From Bacteroidota bacterium (GTDB lineage Bacteria; Bacteroidota; Bacteroidia; UKL13-3), in NCBI GenBank assembly GCA_947464275.1, contig CANHVU010000005.1, forward strand, positions 62,001-126,000: a stretch of DNA of 64,000 nt, given 5' to 3'. Positions 1 to 8,886 of this stretch are shown in pieces (within the stretch, counting starts at the first letter, position 1; each line of letters opens with the position of its first letter). The notes beneath the pieces were generated by a model. That model worked only from the letters and a program-made list of their open reading frames with translations, was not told the DNA's origin and made no database searches. A program made the position numbers and the translations under genes.

Positions 1-885
1 CAAGGTTGTAATAGCCTTATAAACTGCTTCCAAATCATTTTCAGGCTCATCGCCTCCTTGTCGTTCACCACCTTTTTTACGGGTTTCGTCAACATCTTTC
101 TTAAACTTTTTAAAATCCTTGGCTTCAAAACTATAAACCCCTCCTGCTAATCCTACTTTCTTCAATTCATCGGCTAATTCTCCACCATCATTAAATAAAG
201 TATAATACATTACTTTTTCACTTTCATAGTTTTGTTTATACCAAATTAATAATTGACCAATATAAGGAAACATACTTCCTGTCATGTCTACCACAAGCGA
301 TATTTTTTTCCAATTTGGATTTCGTTTAAATGCTCTAAAAATGGTGGAGTCTTTTAATTTATATTCACCAGATAAAAATTTATCAAATTTAATAGTAGTA
401 ACTGCCTCCTTTGTAGGAGCCTCGTATGTAACATATCCTTTTTTATCAAAATGTGCATAAGAACCAATTAATTCACCCTTACCAAAATTACCTTCGGTAA
501 GCATAAAACCAGCCTCATCATAACAACGCTCATACCCATTTTTCAATCCATCTTTATAAACTTCTTCACATTTTGTACTACAGTTTGGAAAAAAAGAAAC
601 GCTTGGACCATCCAAAACCCCATGCTTAAAGGTATTACTCAATTCCATACAATCTTGTGCATCAAAAAATCTAATTTCTATACCTTGCTTTTCGTTATTT
701 TCGTAAAAAACTTCGTACTTCAAATCGTCATTAGGCCAGTAATAGCGCCAAAAACCTTGTTTTTTACCATCAATAGTAACATTGATAGTATCGCCATCAT
801 GTAAAGTAAAACTTTGACTAAAGATGCTTAAATAACAATTACATAAAAAAATTAAAAAGCTAATTTTTAAAAATCTATTTTTCAT
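1..885 (-). CDS. Secreted MORN-repeat / VWA-domain protein (C-terminus cut by the window edge)
   Basis: The reading frame opens at ATG 885 and stays open for 295 codons to base 1, so the C-terminus is missing. Residues 1-24 look like a Sec signal ending at an SQ-type site (CYLSIFSQ). Residues 38-155 carry MORN/YwqK-like repeats (DGKKQGFWRYY, YENNEKQG, FKHGVLDG, YKDGLKNG). A von Willebrand A domain begins near residue 195 with the MIDAS motif DMTGSM (Asp200), a metal-dependent adhesion fold. The protein is probably exported to the periplasm or cell surface. Its function and substrate are unknown. It is co-directional with the phosphatase gene upstream, 20 bp away. Confidence 0.85.
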   Translation of the reverse strand, partial: MKNRFLKISFLIFLCNCYLSIFSQSFTLHDGDTINVTIDGKKQGFWRYYWPNDDLKYEVFYENNEKQGIEIRFFDAQDCMELSNTFKHGVLDGPSVSFFPNCSTKCEEVYKDGLKNGYERCYDEAGFMLTEGNFGKGELIGSYAHFDKKGYVTYEAPTKEAVTTIKFDKFLSGEYKLKDSTIFRAFKRNPNWKKISLVVDMTGSMFPYIGQLLIWYKQNYESEKVMYYTLFNDGGELADELKKVGLAGGVYSFEAKDFKKFKKDVDETRKKGGERQGGDEPENDLEAVYKAITTL

Positions 886-905
886 TTCTTCAAATACTTT
901 TTATT

Positions 906-1397
906 TTAATTATGATCAATTTCTTGATTTATTATGAATGTAAAATCTTGGTTAGGTTCAATTAAATAACCTTTAACTCCTGCACCATTAGCACAAGTTA
1001 CATCGCGTTCTTTATCGCCTATCATAAAACTTTTACTTGGGTCAATATCATATTTTGCAATGGCTTTTTCAACCATTAAACTACCTGGTTTTCTGCAAAG
1101 ACAAGCACTAGTTTCAGGGTGGTGTGGACAGTAATACATTTCAGTAAATTCGAAACCATTTTTTTTGCTTTCTTCTTGCAAAAAATCATGCATTTCTGCT
1201 AAAGTTTTATGGTCATATTGTTGCTTTGCAATGCCTCCTTGGTTGGTAATTACGAATAGTAAATACCCATTTTTATGTAATTTTTTTAAATTTTCATAAA
1301 TATGAGGTAATAACTTAAAATCACTAAATTGTTTTATATAGTCCCCAATTTCAAGGTTTAACACACCATCACGGTCAAAAAAAGCTGCTTTGTTCAA
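906..1397 (-). CDS. gmhB: HAD-superfamily phosphatase, D-glycero-D-manno-heptose-1,7-bisphosphate 7-phosphatase-like
   Basis: The protein has 163 residues, the usual size for GmhB/histidinol-phosphatase HAD enzymes. Motif I is FFDRDGVLN with Asp8 and Asp10, motif II is ITNQGG (50-55), and motif III is GDKERD (127-132). The zinc loop typical of this subfamily is present: C90-P-H92 and C99-L-C101. The expected role is removal of the C7 phosphate in LPS heptose synthesis; a related sugar-phosphate or histidinol-phosphate substrate cannot be excluded. The start is TTG 1397, since no in-frame ATG lies between it and the upstream stop near 1422. It is divergent from the sugar transferase at 1478. 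Confidence 0.85.
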   Translation of the reverse strand: MNKAAFFDRDGVLNLEIGDYIKQFSDFKLLPHIYENLKKLHKNGYLLFVITNQGGIAKQQYDHKTLAEMHDFLQEESKKNGFEFTEMYYCPHHPETSACLCRKPGSLMVEKAIAKYDIDPSKSFMIGDKERDVTCANGAGVKGYLIEPNQDFTFIINQEIDHN

Positions 1398-1477
1398 AAC
1401 TATTTTGTAATAAAATTTGCTTCAATAATAATGTAAATTGTAAAATAATCCGTTTAAGATTATTATTGAAAAAATTT

Positions 1478-2203
1478 ATGAACAACAAAATAGTAATTAT
1501 ACCAACCTATAACGAGATTGATAATGCTGAAAATATCATTAGAAAAGTAATGAGTTTGCAGCCCGAGTTTGATTTACTTATTGTAGATGATAATTCGCCA
1601 GATGGAACTGGTAATGTTGTTATAAATTTGCAAAAAGAGTTTAATAGACTTCATTTGCTTTCGCGCAAAGAAAAAAATGGATTAGGAACTGCTTACATTG
1701 AAGGTTTCAAATGGTGTTTACAACAAAAATACGATTATATTTTTGAGATGGATGCTGATTTTAGCCACAATCCAGATGATTTGATTAGGCTATATAAAGC
1801 ATGTGATGAAGGAGCTGATTTAGCAATAGGTTCAAGGTATATTACGGGTGTTAATGTAGTAAATTGGCCAATGAATAGGGTTTTAATGAGCTACTATGCA
1901 AGTTCTTACGTAAGAATGATTACAGGCATGACCATCAGGGACACCACAGCAGGTTTTGTATGTTACAAACGTAACTTATTAGAAACCATAGAACTTGACC
2001 AAATTAAATTTAGAGGTTATGCATTTCAAATTGAAATGAAATATACTGCATCAAAATATGGTTTTAAAATAGTGGAGGTTCCAATTATTTTTACCGATAG
2101 AACACAAGGTGAATCAAAAATGAGCAAAGGTATTTTTAAAGAAGCCATTTTAGGTGTAATAAGTTTAAAATTAAAAAGCCTTTTTAGAAATTATAAAAGA
2201 TAA
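1478..2203 (+). CDS. Polyprenol monophosphomannose synthase-like glycosyltransferase (GT2)
   Basis: A GT-A fold transferase of 241 residues with no C-terminal membrane segments, like soluble dolichol-phosphate mannose synthases. The N-terminus has the nucleotide-sugar motif IIPTYNE, followed by LLIVDDNSPDGTG and the metal-binding EMDADFSHNP. FRGYAFQIEMKY and the QGESKMSKGIFKEA segment are characteristic of the DPM1 branch. It should move a hexose from GDP-sugar to a polyprenyl phosphate, making a lipid-linked donor for envelope glycosylation. An in-frame TTG at 1466 would add four residues; ATG 1478 places the family N-terminus (MNNKIVIIPTYNE) normally. Confidence 0.9.
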   Translation: MNNKIVIIPTYNEIDNAENIIRKVMSLQPEFDLLIVDDNSPDGTGNVVINLQKEFNRLHLLSRKEKNGLGTAYIEGFKWCLQQKYDYIFEMDADFSHNPDDLIRLYKACDEGADLAIGSRYITGVNVVNWPMNRVLMSYYASSYVRMITGMTIRDTTAGFVCYKRNLLETIELDQIKFRGYAFQIEMKYTASKYGFKIVEVPIIFTDRTQGESKMSKGIFKEAILGVISLKLKSLFRNYKR

Positions 2204-2240
2204 CTAGTAGAAATCTTTTATTTATACAATTAAAATATCC

Positions 2241-3095
2241 ATGAAAAATTTATTACAAAACCCTGATGTGCAAGCATATATTGATATTGCTTTGAGGGAA
2301 GATATTGGCTCAGGCGACCATAGTTCATTGGCTTGTATTAGCTCAGAAAAAGCTGGTAATGCATATTGTGTAGCTAAAGACAATGGTATTATTTGTGGTT
2401 TGCCTTTGGCTGAATATATTTTTAAAAAAGTAGATTCTACCTTAGTTTTTAAACCAAATTTTAATGATGGTGATGAAATAAAAGTGGGCGATATCATTTT
2501 TACAGTTGAAGGTAAATCTATCTCAATTTTAACTGCGGAGCGTTTGGTGTTGAATTTTATGCAGCGCTTAAGCGGTGTGGCTACTCAAAGTAGGTTTATT
2601 AGTAATTTAATTAAAGATTACAAAACCAAAGTTTTAGATACCAGAAAAACCACTCCTGGTATGCGTTTATTTGAAAAATATGCAGTAAAAGTGGGTGGAA
2701 GTTTTAACCATAGAATTGGACTATATGATATGATAATGCTAAAGGATAATCATATTGATTTTGCAGGGGGAATTGCACAAGCCATTGAAAAAACACATCA
2801 GTACCTTAAAGAAAATAACCTTGATTTAAAAATAGAAGTTGAAACACGTAATTTAGACGAAGTGAACCAGGTGTTAAATAAAGGCGGAGTAAACAGAATT
2901 ATGCTTGATAACTTTACCCCTGAACTTCTTAAAGAAGCAATACTTTTAATTGGTGGAAAGTATGAAACCGAAGCCAGTGGAGGAATCACCAAAGAAACCA
3001 TTGCTAATTTTGCTGCTTCAGGTGTTGATTATATTTCAGTTGGAGCGTTAACCCATTCAGCTAAAAGCATTGATTTAAGTTTAAAGGTTTCGTAG
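2241..3095 (+). CDS. nadC: Nicotinate-nucleotide pyrophosphorylase (carboxylating)
   Basis: Quinolinate phosphoribosyltransferase, 284 residues, the usual length. It converts quinolinate and PRPP to nicotinate mononucleotide, CO2 and PPi in de novo NAD synthesis. Diagnostic segments are IALREDIGSGDHS at the N-terminus, the substrate-binding stretch LDTRKTTPGMR, GGSFNHRIGLYDMIMLKDNH, IEVETRNLDE and the C-terminal EASGGI...VDYISVGALTHS. It is preceded by the sugar transferase and followed by xerD 78 bp downstream. No nadA or nadB is in the window. Confidence 0.97.
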   Translation: MKNLLQNPDVQAYIDIALREDIGSGDHSSLACISSEKAGNAYCVAKDNGIICGLPLAEYIFKKVDSTLVFKPNFNDGDEIKVGDIIFTVEGKSISILTAERLVLNFMQRLSGVATQSRFISNLIKDYKTKVLDTRKTTPGMRLFEKYAVKVGGSFNHRIGLYDMIMLKDNHIDFAGGIAQAIEKTHQYLKENNLDLKIEVETRNLDEVNQVLNKGGVNRIMLDNFTPELLKEAILLIGGKYETEASGGITKETIANFAASGVDYISVGALTHSAKSIDLSLKVS

Positions 3096-3173
3096 TTTAA
3101 CTGTTTAAATATTTAATCTAATTTATAAAATTCAAAATCCAAAATCCAAAATTCATAACTCAAAATTTAGAAA

Positions 3174-4076
3174 GTGTGGAACTCATACATAACAGGCTTT
3201 AAGGCTTATTTGCAATTAGAAAAATCGCTAGCAGCTAATAGCATTGAAGCTTATGTTAGAGATGTAGAAAAACTTTGCCAATATTTAAGTATAAAAAATA
3301 TTGAATTACAGCCCAATGAACTTACCATTGCTGTTTTTAGAGATTTCTTAAAATTTATTATTGAATTAGGAATAAATAATACCAGCCAAGCAAGGATAAT
3401 AAGCGGTTTAAAAGCATTTTTTCATTTTTTAGAAATGGAAGATTTAATTAAAAATAATCCCATTACTTTAATTGAAAGCCCAAAAGTTACTCGTAAAATA
3501 CCTGATACTTTAGATGTGTATGAAATAGATTTGATGCTTGCCACATTAGATTTAAGTAAGGATGAAGCCACTCGAAATCATGCCATCATTGAAACCATGT
3601 TTAGTTGTGGTTTGCGTGTAAGTGAAGTAATTAATTTAAAACTTACCGATATTTATGCAGCTGATGAATTTATCAGAGTAATTGGTAAAGGTAATAAAGA
3701 ACGCTTGGTGCCTATTTCTGAAAGAGCTTTGAAAGAAATTGATATTTACACCAATAGTATCAGAAATAAATTAACCATTGATAAGGATTGTACAGATATT
3801 ATTTTTTTAAACCGAAGAGGTAAAAGACTAAGCCGGGTTTATATTTTTTTAATAATAAAAGAAATGGCTGCTATAGCCGGAATTAAGAAAAATATCAGTC
3901 CGCATACTTTGCGTCATTCATTTGCAACCAGTTTGGTAGAGGCAGGTGCCGATTTGCGCTCTGTGCAACAAATGCTTGGCCATGAAAGTATTACTACTAC
4001 CGAAATTTATACGCATATTAGTAAAGAATATTTGCATGAAGTGATTACAAATTTTCATCCACGAGGTAAAGTATAA
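3174..4076 (+). CDS. xerD: Site-specific tyrosine recombinase XerD-like
   Basis: A 300-residue tyrosine recombinase with an N-terminal SAM-like core-binding domain (about 3-90) and a C-terminal catalytic domain. All catalytic residues are in place: Arg148 (SCGLRVSE), Lys172 (GKGNKERLVP), His244 and Arg247 (PHTLRHSF), His270 (MLGHESI) and nucleophile Tyr279 (IYTHIS). Its full length and conserved housekeeping sequence suit chromosome-dimer resolution at dif rather than a phage integrase, and no phage genes or att repeats adjoin it. XerC versus XerD cannot be settled by eye. The start is GTG 3174; the 78 bp before it is low-complexity (AAAATCCAAAATTC-like) spacer. Confidence 0.92.
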   Translation: MWNSYITGFKAYLQLEKSLAANSIEAYVRDVEKLCQYLSIKNIELQPNELTIAVFRDFLKFIIELGINNTSQARIISGLKAFFHFLEMEDLIKNNPITLIESPKVTRKIPDTLDVYEIDLMLATLDLSKDEATRNHAIIETMFSCGLRVSEVINLKLTDIYAADEFIRVIGKGNKERLVPISERALKEIDIYTNSIRNKLTIDKDCTDIIFLNRRGKRLSRVYIFLIIKEMAAIAGIKKNISPHTLRHSFATSLVEAGADLRSVQQMLGHESITTTEIYTHISKEYLHEVITNFHPRGKV

Positions 4077-4106
4077 TTCCTTATTTTTGAAAATCAATTG
4101 TTAAAC

Positions 4107-4772
4107 ATGATAAAACATAATTTTAAAACCATACTTTTTTTTAGTCTTTTATTCATTGCATTTTCTTTTGTTCAAAAGCCAACTATAAAAATAGCTAAAC
4201 TTAAGTACAATGGTGGTGGCGATTGGTATGCCAACAAAACTTCATTGCCTAATTTAATTAAATTTTGTAACGACAATTTGAAAGTGGGTTTGGTAACCGA
4301 AGAAGATATTGTGGAAGTAGGAAGTAAAGATATTTTTAACTATCCATTTATTCATTTAACAGGGCATGGCAATATTGTATTTAATAAGCAAGAGGCTGAA
4401 AATTTGCGCAATTATTTAATGGCTGGTGGTTTTTTACATGCCGATGATAACTATGGTTTAAACTTGTTTTTTAGAAGAGAAATGAAAAAAGTTTTTCCAG
4501 AATTAGAGTTTGTTGAATTGCCGTGGAGTCATCCTATTTACCACCAAAAATTTGATTTTAACAAAGGATTACCTAAAGTTCATGAGCATGATGGTAAAGC
4601 ACCACAAGGTTTTGGATTAATTTATAAAGGTAGAGTAGTGTGTTTTTACACCTACGAATGCGATTTAGGAAACGGTTGGGAAGACCAAGATATTTATTAC
4701 GACCCTGAGTCCGTTAGGCTTCAAGCATTAAAAATGGGTGCAAATTTGTTGCAATACGCTTTTAATCAATAA
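4107..4772 (+). CDS. DUF4159 domain protein, putatively exported
   Basis: A 221-residue protein with an N-terminal hydrophobic segment (about 8-22, TILFFSLLFIAFSF) followed by a DUF4159 domain. Recognisable pieces are the YNGGGDWYANKTSL start, LTGHGNIVFNKQEAENLRNYL, GGFLHADDNYG and the late ELPWSHPIYH. DUF4159 domains adopt a glutamine-amidotransferase-like fold and often accompany aerotolerance (Bat/MoxR) loci, but no Bat genes are next to this copy. The function is unknown. An in-frame TTG at 4098 is possible; ATG 4107 is preferred. Confidence 0.85.
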   Translation: MIKHNFKTILFFSLLFIAFSFVQKPTIKIAKLKYNGGGDWYANKTSLPNLIKFCNDNLKVGLVTEEDIVEVGSKDIFNYPFIHLTGHGNIVFNKQEAENLRNYLMAGGFLHADDNYGLNLFFRREMKKVFPELEFVELPWSHPIYHQKFDFNKGLPKVHEHDGKAPQGFGLIYKGRVVCFYTYECDLGNGWEDQDIYYDPESVRLQALKMGANLLQYAFNQ

Positions 4773-4840
4773 TTTTACAATTCATATTTTGTATTTAAAA
4801 ATATTTTTTTTAACATTGATAAAAATTAAATATCAAAATA

Positions 4841-5680
4841 ATGAAAAACAGATTTTTACAATTATCAACGGTTGCTTTATTAGCTGGCTCGTTATTATTA
4901 ACAAGTTGCAGCAAGGAAGAGTCTTCAACAAACAATTCAGGATCAAACACTCCAAATATCAATTTTACTCAAAGCAATAGAGCATTGATTATTGATATAA
5001 CTGGGACATGGTGTCCTCCATGTGGTGCTTATGGAATTCCCGGATTTAATAATGCAGTTGAAAATGCTAAAGATAAAACTTTGCCATTAGCGTTGCATTC
5101 TGGAGATCCGTTATCTTTAGCTGCTATGGATACTATTATGGTTCTTCCAAAATTCAAAACTACATCTGTACCACGAATTGCTGCTGGTAATGGATTGGTA
5201 TTTCCTGCTGGTGTTTATGCAGATTTCAAAGCTACTGGACAAAAAATTATATCTTCAGTTGATACATTCATTCAAAACAATCCTTTTATTGTTGGGGTTA
5301 AATTAAGTAATTTAAAAGTAGATGCTGTTAATGGTTCAATTACAGTAGATGTTAATGCTAAATTCTTCAAGGAAGTTTCAGGTGATTATTATATCGCTAC
5401 TTATTTTTATGAAGACGGTGTAATTTCTAATCAAAAAATTTCAGGTGGCCCTGATAATGCAAATCAAGCACATAACCACGTTGTTAGAGCCGCTCCAAAA
5501 GGTGCATGGGGTGAGGTTTTATCAATTGGTAATAGCGATTTAAACAAGGTTTATGCTCAATCTTACGCTTACATCTTAGATCCAAAATGGAATCCATCAA
5601 AATTAGCTGCAATGGCTATTGTATGGAAAAAAAATGGCAAAGATTTTTCATACGTAAATGGTAATTTGATAGAACAATAA
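4841..5680 (+). CDS. Omp28-like lipoprotein with thioredoxin-type CxxC
   Basis: A 279-residue lipoprotein: the signal peptide ends in lipobox LLTSC with acylated Cys23, followed by a Ser/Asn-rich linker. A thioredoxin-like Omp28 region starts near 47 and carries TGTWCPPCG with Cys58 and Cys61. The C-terminal half is beta-rich and contains an AHNHVVRA segment shared with the larger Omp28/T9SS protein at 21404-23350 (KHNHALRQ). It is probably anchored in the outer membrane. A redox or folding role is suggested by the CxxC but not shown. A strong terminator follows at 5703. Confidence 0.85.
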   Translation: MKNRFLQLSTVALLAGSLLLTSCSKEESSTNNSGSNTPNINFTQSNRALIIDITGTWCPPCGAYGIPGFNNAVENAKDKTLPLALHSGDPLSLAAMDTIMVLPKFKTTSVPRIAAGNGLVFPAGVYADFKATGQKIISSVDTFIQNNPFIVGVKLSNLKVDAVNGSITVDVNAKFFKEVSGDYYIATYFYEDGVISNQKISGGPDNANQAHNHVVRAAPKGAWGEVLSIGNSDLNKVYAQSYAYILDPKWNPSKLAAMAIVWKKNGKDFSYVNGNLIEQ

Positions 5681-5702
5681 TATTTCAAAGTAATTCACAA
5701 TG

Positions 5703-5737
5703 AAAGAGGCTTTTTGTTAAGAAAAGCCTCTTTTTTT
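5703..5737 (+). terminator. Rho-independent terminator after the Omp28-like lipoprotein
   Basis: The AGAGGCTTTT arm (5705-5714) pairs with AAAAGCCTCT (5722-5731) around a short loop and is followed by a run of T to 5737. It lies 23 bp past the lipoprotein stop. Confidence 0.9.
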
Positions 5738-5924
5738 ATGTCAAAACAATTGGATTATAAAATATACCCCAGATTTAACTAATTGATATTTTATATCAAA
5801 CAATCCTCTTTTAGATAAAAATTGTAATTATACTACATATGTTTAAAAATATTTACTTTTCTCGATTTTTAAACTTTTAGGTTTTTAATTGCAATAAATT
5901 TATGAGGTAATTGGGACGAAAAAA

Positions 5925-6524
5925 CTAAAACAATTCCAACTGCTCTTTTAATAACCTAAATGTTTTTCTATGATAAGGAGTAATGCCATGTTTTTCAATA
6001 GCTGCTCTGTGTTTTAAAGTGCCATAGCCTTTATTTTGATCCCAAGCGTAATTAGGAAATTCCTCATGATATTGAAGCATCAATTCATCTCTATGTGTTT
6101 TGGCTAAAATAGATGCAGCTGCAATGCTTTGAAACTTCGCATCACCTTTTACAATGCAAGTATGTGTTAGGTTAGAATAAGGAATAAACCTATTACCATC
6201 TATAATTAAATGCTGTGGTTTAATAGTTAAATTATCAATGGCTTTGTGCATGCTCAAAAACGAAGCTTTTAAAATATTTACTTCGTCTATTTGTTCGTTG
6301 GTAAAACTTGCTACCGCCCAAGCCAATGCTTTTTCTTCAATTTCAAACCTTAATTCATCTCGTTGAGCGTGAGTTAACTTTTTCGAATCGTCTAAATATT
6401 TAATGCGTTTATGTTTATCTAAAATAACTGCTGCTGCATACACAGGCCCAGCAAGGCAGCCTCGTCCAGCTTCATCGCAACCTGCTTCTAACACATTGGT
6501 TTGGTAAAATTTAGTTAAAGCCAT
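5925..6524 (-). CDS. rnhB: Ribonuclease HII
   Basis: A 199-residue RNase HII that cuts RNA in RNA-DNA hybrids, including single ribonucleotides misincorporated in DNA. The catalytic signature is GCDEAGRGCLAGPV with Asp17 and Glu18, with further active-site Asp109 in LIIDGN. IAAASILAKTHRDELM and KGYGTLKHRAAIEKHG are typical of the family. The ATG overlaps the stop of the upstream TPR gene by one base (TAATG), so the two are translationally coupled. Confidence 0.96.
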   Translation of the reverse strand: MALTKFYQTNVLEAGCDEAGRGCLAGPVYAAAVILDKHKRIKYLDDSKKLTHAQRDELRFEIEEKALAWAVASFTNEQIDEVNILKASFLSMHKAIDNLTIKPQHLIIDGNRFIPYSNLTHTCIVKGDAKFQSIAAASILAKTHRDELMLQYHEEFPNYAWDQNKGYGTLKHRAAIEKHGITPYHRKTFRLLKEQLELF

Positions 6525-6841
6525 TAGTATAAAATTTCGTCAATTAAAGCCCTAAATTCATTGGTAGTTTTTAAATCTTTTTGCTGTTTGGCAATTTCAA
6601 TACCTTTTTCTAGAAATAGAATGGCTTTATCATTTTCATTGCGTTCGCTTAATAAAACCCCTAATTGGTACAGAGTAGCTACATGATTTTCGTCAAGCAG
6701 CAACACCTTATTTAGCTGTTCAATGGTTTTATCAATTAGGCTAAGTCCTTTGTATTCCATAGCCAAAGCGTAATTTAAAAAAATATCGTTGGGTGTTTCT
6801 ACCAACATTTCTTGTAGTTTTAATAATCTGTTATTTTGCAT
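6524..6841 (-). CDS. Small TPR-repeat protein
   Basis: A 105-residue protein made almost entirely of about three tetratricopeptide-like helical pairs: DIFLNYALAMEYKGL, TIEQLNKVLLLDENHVATLYQLGVL and KAILFLEKGIEIAKQ. There is no signal peptide, so it should be cytosolic. TPRs mediate protein-protein contacts; the partner is unknown. It is the first gene of a two-gene unit with rnhB (one-base overlap) and is divergent from etfB. Confidence 0.8.
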   Translation of the reverse strand: MQNNRLLKLQEMLVETPNDIFLNYALAMEYKGLSLIDKTIEQLNKVLLLDENHVATLYQLGVLLSERNENDKAILFLEKGIEIAKQQKDLKTTNEFRALIDEILY

Positions 6842-6902
6842 TAGGCTAAAAACATTTTTTAGATAATTTTGCTGCTCTTTTTAACAACAAAATTATCATT
6901 AT

Positions 6903-7640
6903 ATGAAGATATTAGTTTGTGTTAGCAATGTGCCCGACACCACAACAAAAGTAACTTTTACCGAAAACAATACCCAATTTAATACAGCGGGTGTTCAGTT
7001 TATTATTAATCCTTACGATGAATTGTCGTTAACTCGTGGTTTAGAATTAACTGAAAAATTAGGCGGAACAGTTACAACTATTACTGTAGGATTGGCTGAT
7101 ACAGAGGCTAGTATAAGAAAAGCATTAGCCATTGGAGCAACCGATGCAGTGCGTATTAATGCAGTACCTACCGATGCTTATTTTGTAGCTGAACAAATTG
7201 CAGCTTATGCCAAAGCCGAAAATTTTGATTTAATTTTTACTGGCCGCGAAAGCATTGATTACAATGGCGGACAAGTTTGCGGTTTATTAGCTGAAATGTT
7301 AGGTTTACCTTCGGTAAATGTAATTACAAGTATTGAAATAGATGGAACTACTGCTACTATGGAACGCGATATTGATGGCGGAAAAGAAAAAGTATCTGCC
7401 AATTTACCTTTGGTAGTGAGTGCTCAAAAAGAGTTAACTGAGCCAAGAATTCCTAATATGCGTGGTATTATGGCTGCTAGAACAAAACCATTAAAAGTGG
7501 TAGAACCAACAACCTCTGAATTAACGAGTGCAGCCGTTGGTTTTGAATTACCTGCGCCAAAAGGTTCAGTTAAATTAATTTCGGTTGAAGAAGCAGGTTC
7601 ATTAATCAGCATTTTACATAACGAAGCGAAAATTATCTAA
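6903..7640 (+). CDS. etfB: Electron transfer flavoprotein beta subunit
   Basis: A 245-residue ETF beta subunit. With EtfA it forms the heterodimer that carries electrons from acyl-CoA dehydrogenases to the respiratory chain via ETF:quinone oxidoreductase. Family features are the start MKILVCVSNVPDT, INPYDELSLTRGLEL, ATDAVRI, FTGRESIDYNGGQVCGLLAE, LPLVVSAQKELTEPRIPNMRGIM near residue 180, and KPLKV after it. etfA follows after an 88-bp low-complexity spacer, so the two are probably cotranscribed. Confidence 0.97.
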   Translation: MKILVCVSNVPDTTTKVTFTENNTQFNTAGVQFIINPYDELSLTRGLELTEKLGGTVTTITVGLADTEASIRKALAIGATDAVRINAVPTDAYFVAEQIAAYAKAENFDLIFTGRESIDYNGGQVCGLLAEMLGLPSVNVITSIEIDGTTATMERDIDGGKEKVSANLPLVVSAQKELTEPRIPNMRGIMAARTKPLKVVEPTTSELTSAAVGFELPAPKGSVKLISVEEAGSLISILHNEAKII

Positions 7641-7728
7641 TTAAAATTTTGAATGATCAATTTTGAATTTTGAATGAATTTTAAAATCACTAAATCTTTC
7701 AATCTTCAAATCTTTAAATAAATAAAAA

Positions 7729-8700
7729 ATGAATATATTAGTATTTGCAGAACAAATTGATGGTAGCTTTAAAAAATCGGCTTTTGAAGCCGTAAGTTAT
7801 GCTAGCCAAATTGCACAAGCACATAATGGAACAGTTACCGCAGTAGTGCCAGGTAATGTAGCCGATGATAAATTAGCCGAATTGGCAAAATTTGGCGCTA
7901 ACAAAATAGTTAGCATCAAACATGATAATTTAAATGGATTTAATGCTGAAACCTATGCAAAAGTTATTTGCAATACAGCATCTGCTGAAGGTTCAAGCAT
8001 AGTGGTTATTTCAAACACCTATTCTGGTAAATCAGTCGCTCCTCGTGTTGCTGCGCGTTTAAAAGCGGGTATTGCAAGTGGTGTAATTTCAATGCCAAAT
8101 ACAAATGCTGGTTTTGTAGTTCGTAGAAGTGTATTTTCGGGTAAAGCATTTGCCGATGTAAACTTAACTACAGCTGTAAAAGTATTAGCTATTACACCAA
8201 ATACCTTTAATACATTAGAAAACGCGCAAGCAGCTAATATTGTGAACACAGAGGCAGGTTTGGCTGATGCTGATTTTACAACAAAATCGGTAGAAATAAA
8301 CAGAGTAACAGGTAAAATTCCATTAACTGAAGCAGAAATTGTTATCAGTGGTGGACGTGGTTTAAAAGGTCCTGAAAACTGGCATTTGGTAGAAGATTTG
8401 GCAAATGCTTTAGGTGCTGCTACTGCTTGTAGTAAACCTGTAAGCGATATGCATTGGAGACCACATAGCGAGCACGTTGGTCAAACTGGAATTACCATTA
8501 AACCCAATTTATACATTGCTATTGGTATTTCAGGTGCTATTCAGCATTTAGCTGGTGTTAGTTCAAGTAAAGTTATTGTGGCAATTAATAAAGATGCAGA
8601 AGCACCTTTCTTTAAAGCAGCCGACTACGGTATTGTTGGTGATGCTTTTGAAATAATGCCTAAAATTATAGAAGCAGCTAAAGCGTTTAAAGCTAATTAG
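7729..8700 (+). CDS. etfA: Electron transfer flavoprotein alpha subunit
   Basis: A 323-residue ETF alpha subunit that binds FAD. The N-terminal half is the nucleotide-binding-like domain. The C-terminal FAD domain is clear: SGGRGLKGPENW, the KPVSDMHWRPHSEHVGQTG stretch that contacts the flavin, PNLYIAIGISGAIQHLAG and INKDAEAPFFKAADYGIVGD. It is paired with etfB upstream and ended by a terminator at 8730. It supports fatty acid and amino acid oxidation. Confidence 0.97.
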   Translation: MNILVFAEQIDGSFKKSAFEAVSYASQIAQAHNGTVTAVVPGNVADDKLAELAKFGANKIVSIKHDNLNGFNAETYAKVICNTASAEGSSIVVISNTYSGKSVAPRVAARLKAGIASGVISMPNTNAGFVVRRSVFSGKAFADVNLTTAVKVLAITPNTFNTLENAQAANIVNTEAGLADADFTTKSVEINRVTGKIPLTEAEIVISGGRGLKGPENWHLVEDLANALGAATACSKPVSDMHWRPHSEHVGQTGITIKPNLYIAIGISGAIQHLAGVSSSKVIVAINKDAEAPFFKAADYGIVGDAFEIMPKIIEAAKAFKAN

Positions 8701-8729
8701 AAAATAGTTTATAGTTCTTAGTACTTAGT

Positions 8730-8766
8730 AAAAAAGTTCAATCATTTATTTGGTTGAACTTTTTTT
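8730..8766 (+). terminator. Terminator after etfA
   Basis: AAAAAAGTTCAA (8730-8741) pairs with TTGAACTTTTTT (8754 onward) around a 12-nt loop, ending in a T run to 8766. It lies 29 bp downstream of the etfA stop. Confidence 0.88.
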
Positions 8767-8840
8767 GTAATAAATACCTTTAAAATATTGTTATTTGCGC
8801 ATATTATTTAACTGTAAACTATTCAGCGTTTATCTGCGCG

Positions 8841-8858
8841 TCCCGATAGCTATCGGGA
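8841..8858. repeat. 18-bp perfect palindrome TCCCGATAGCTATCGGGA
   Basis: A GC-rich perfect inverted repeat in an AT-rich spacer, 28 bp before rlmD. There is one copy in this window. From memory, closely similar CCCGATAGCTATCGGG palindromes recur in Bacteroidota spacers, which would make it a dispersed REP-like element; this window alone cannot show that. Confidence 0.75.
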
Positions 8859-8886
8859 TGCGGGAACTAAAAACAAAAATACGAAA

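Noticed and set aside
622-804. Plus-strand open frame of 60 codons
   Set aside because: It lies wholly inside the MORN/VWA gene on the minus strand and has low-complexity hydrophobic sequence without a family match, so it is a shadow.
3174-4076. XerD-like gene considered as a phage or genomic-island integrase
   Set aside because: There are no att repeats, tRNA or phage genes nearby, and the sequence is of the housekeeping recombinase type.
4738-4980. Plus-strand 80-codon frame across the DUF4159-lipoprotein junction
   Set aside because: It overlaps the signal peptide and start of the lipoprotein gene in another frame and has no recognisable features.
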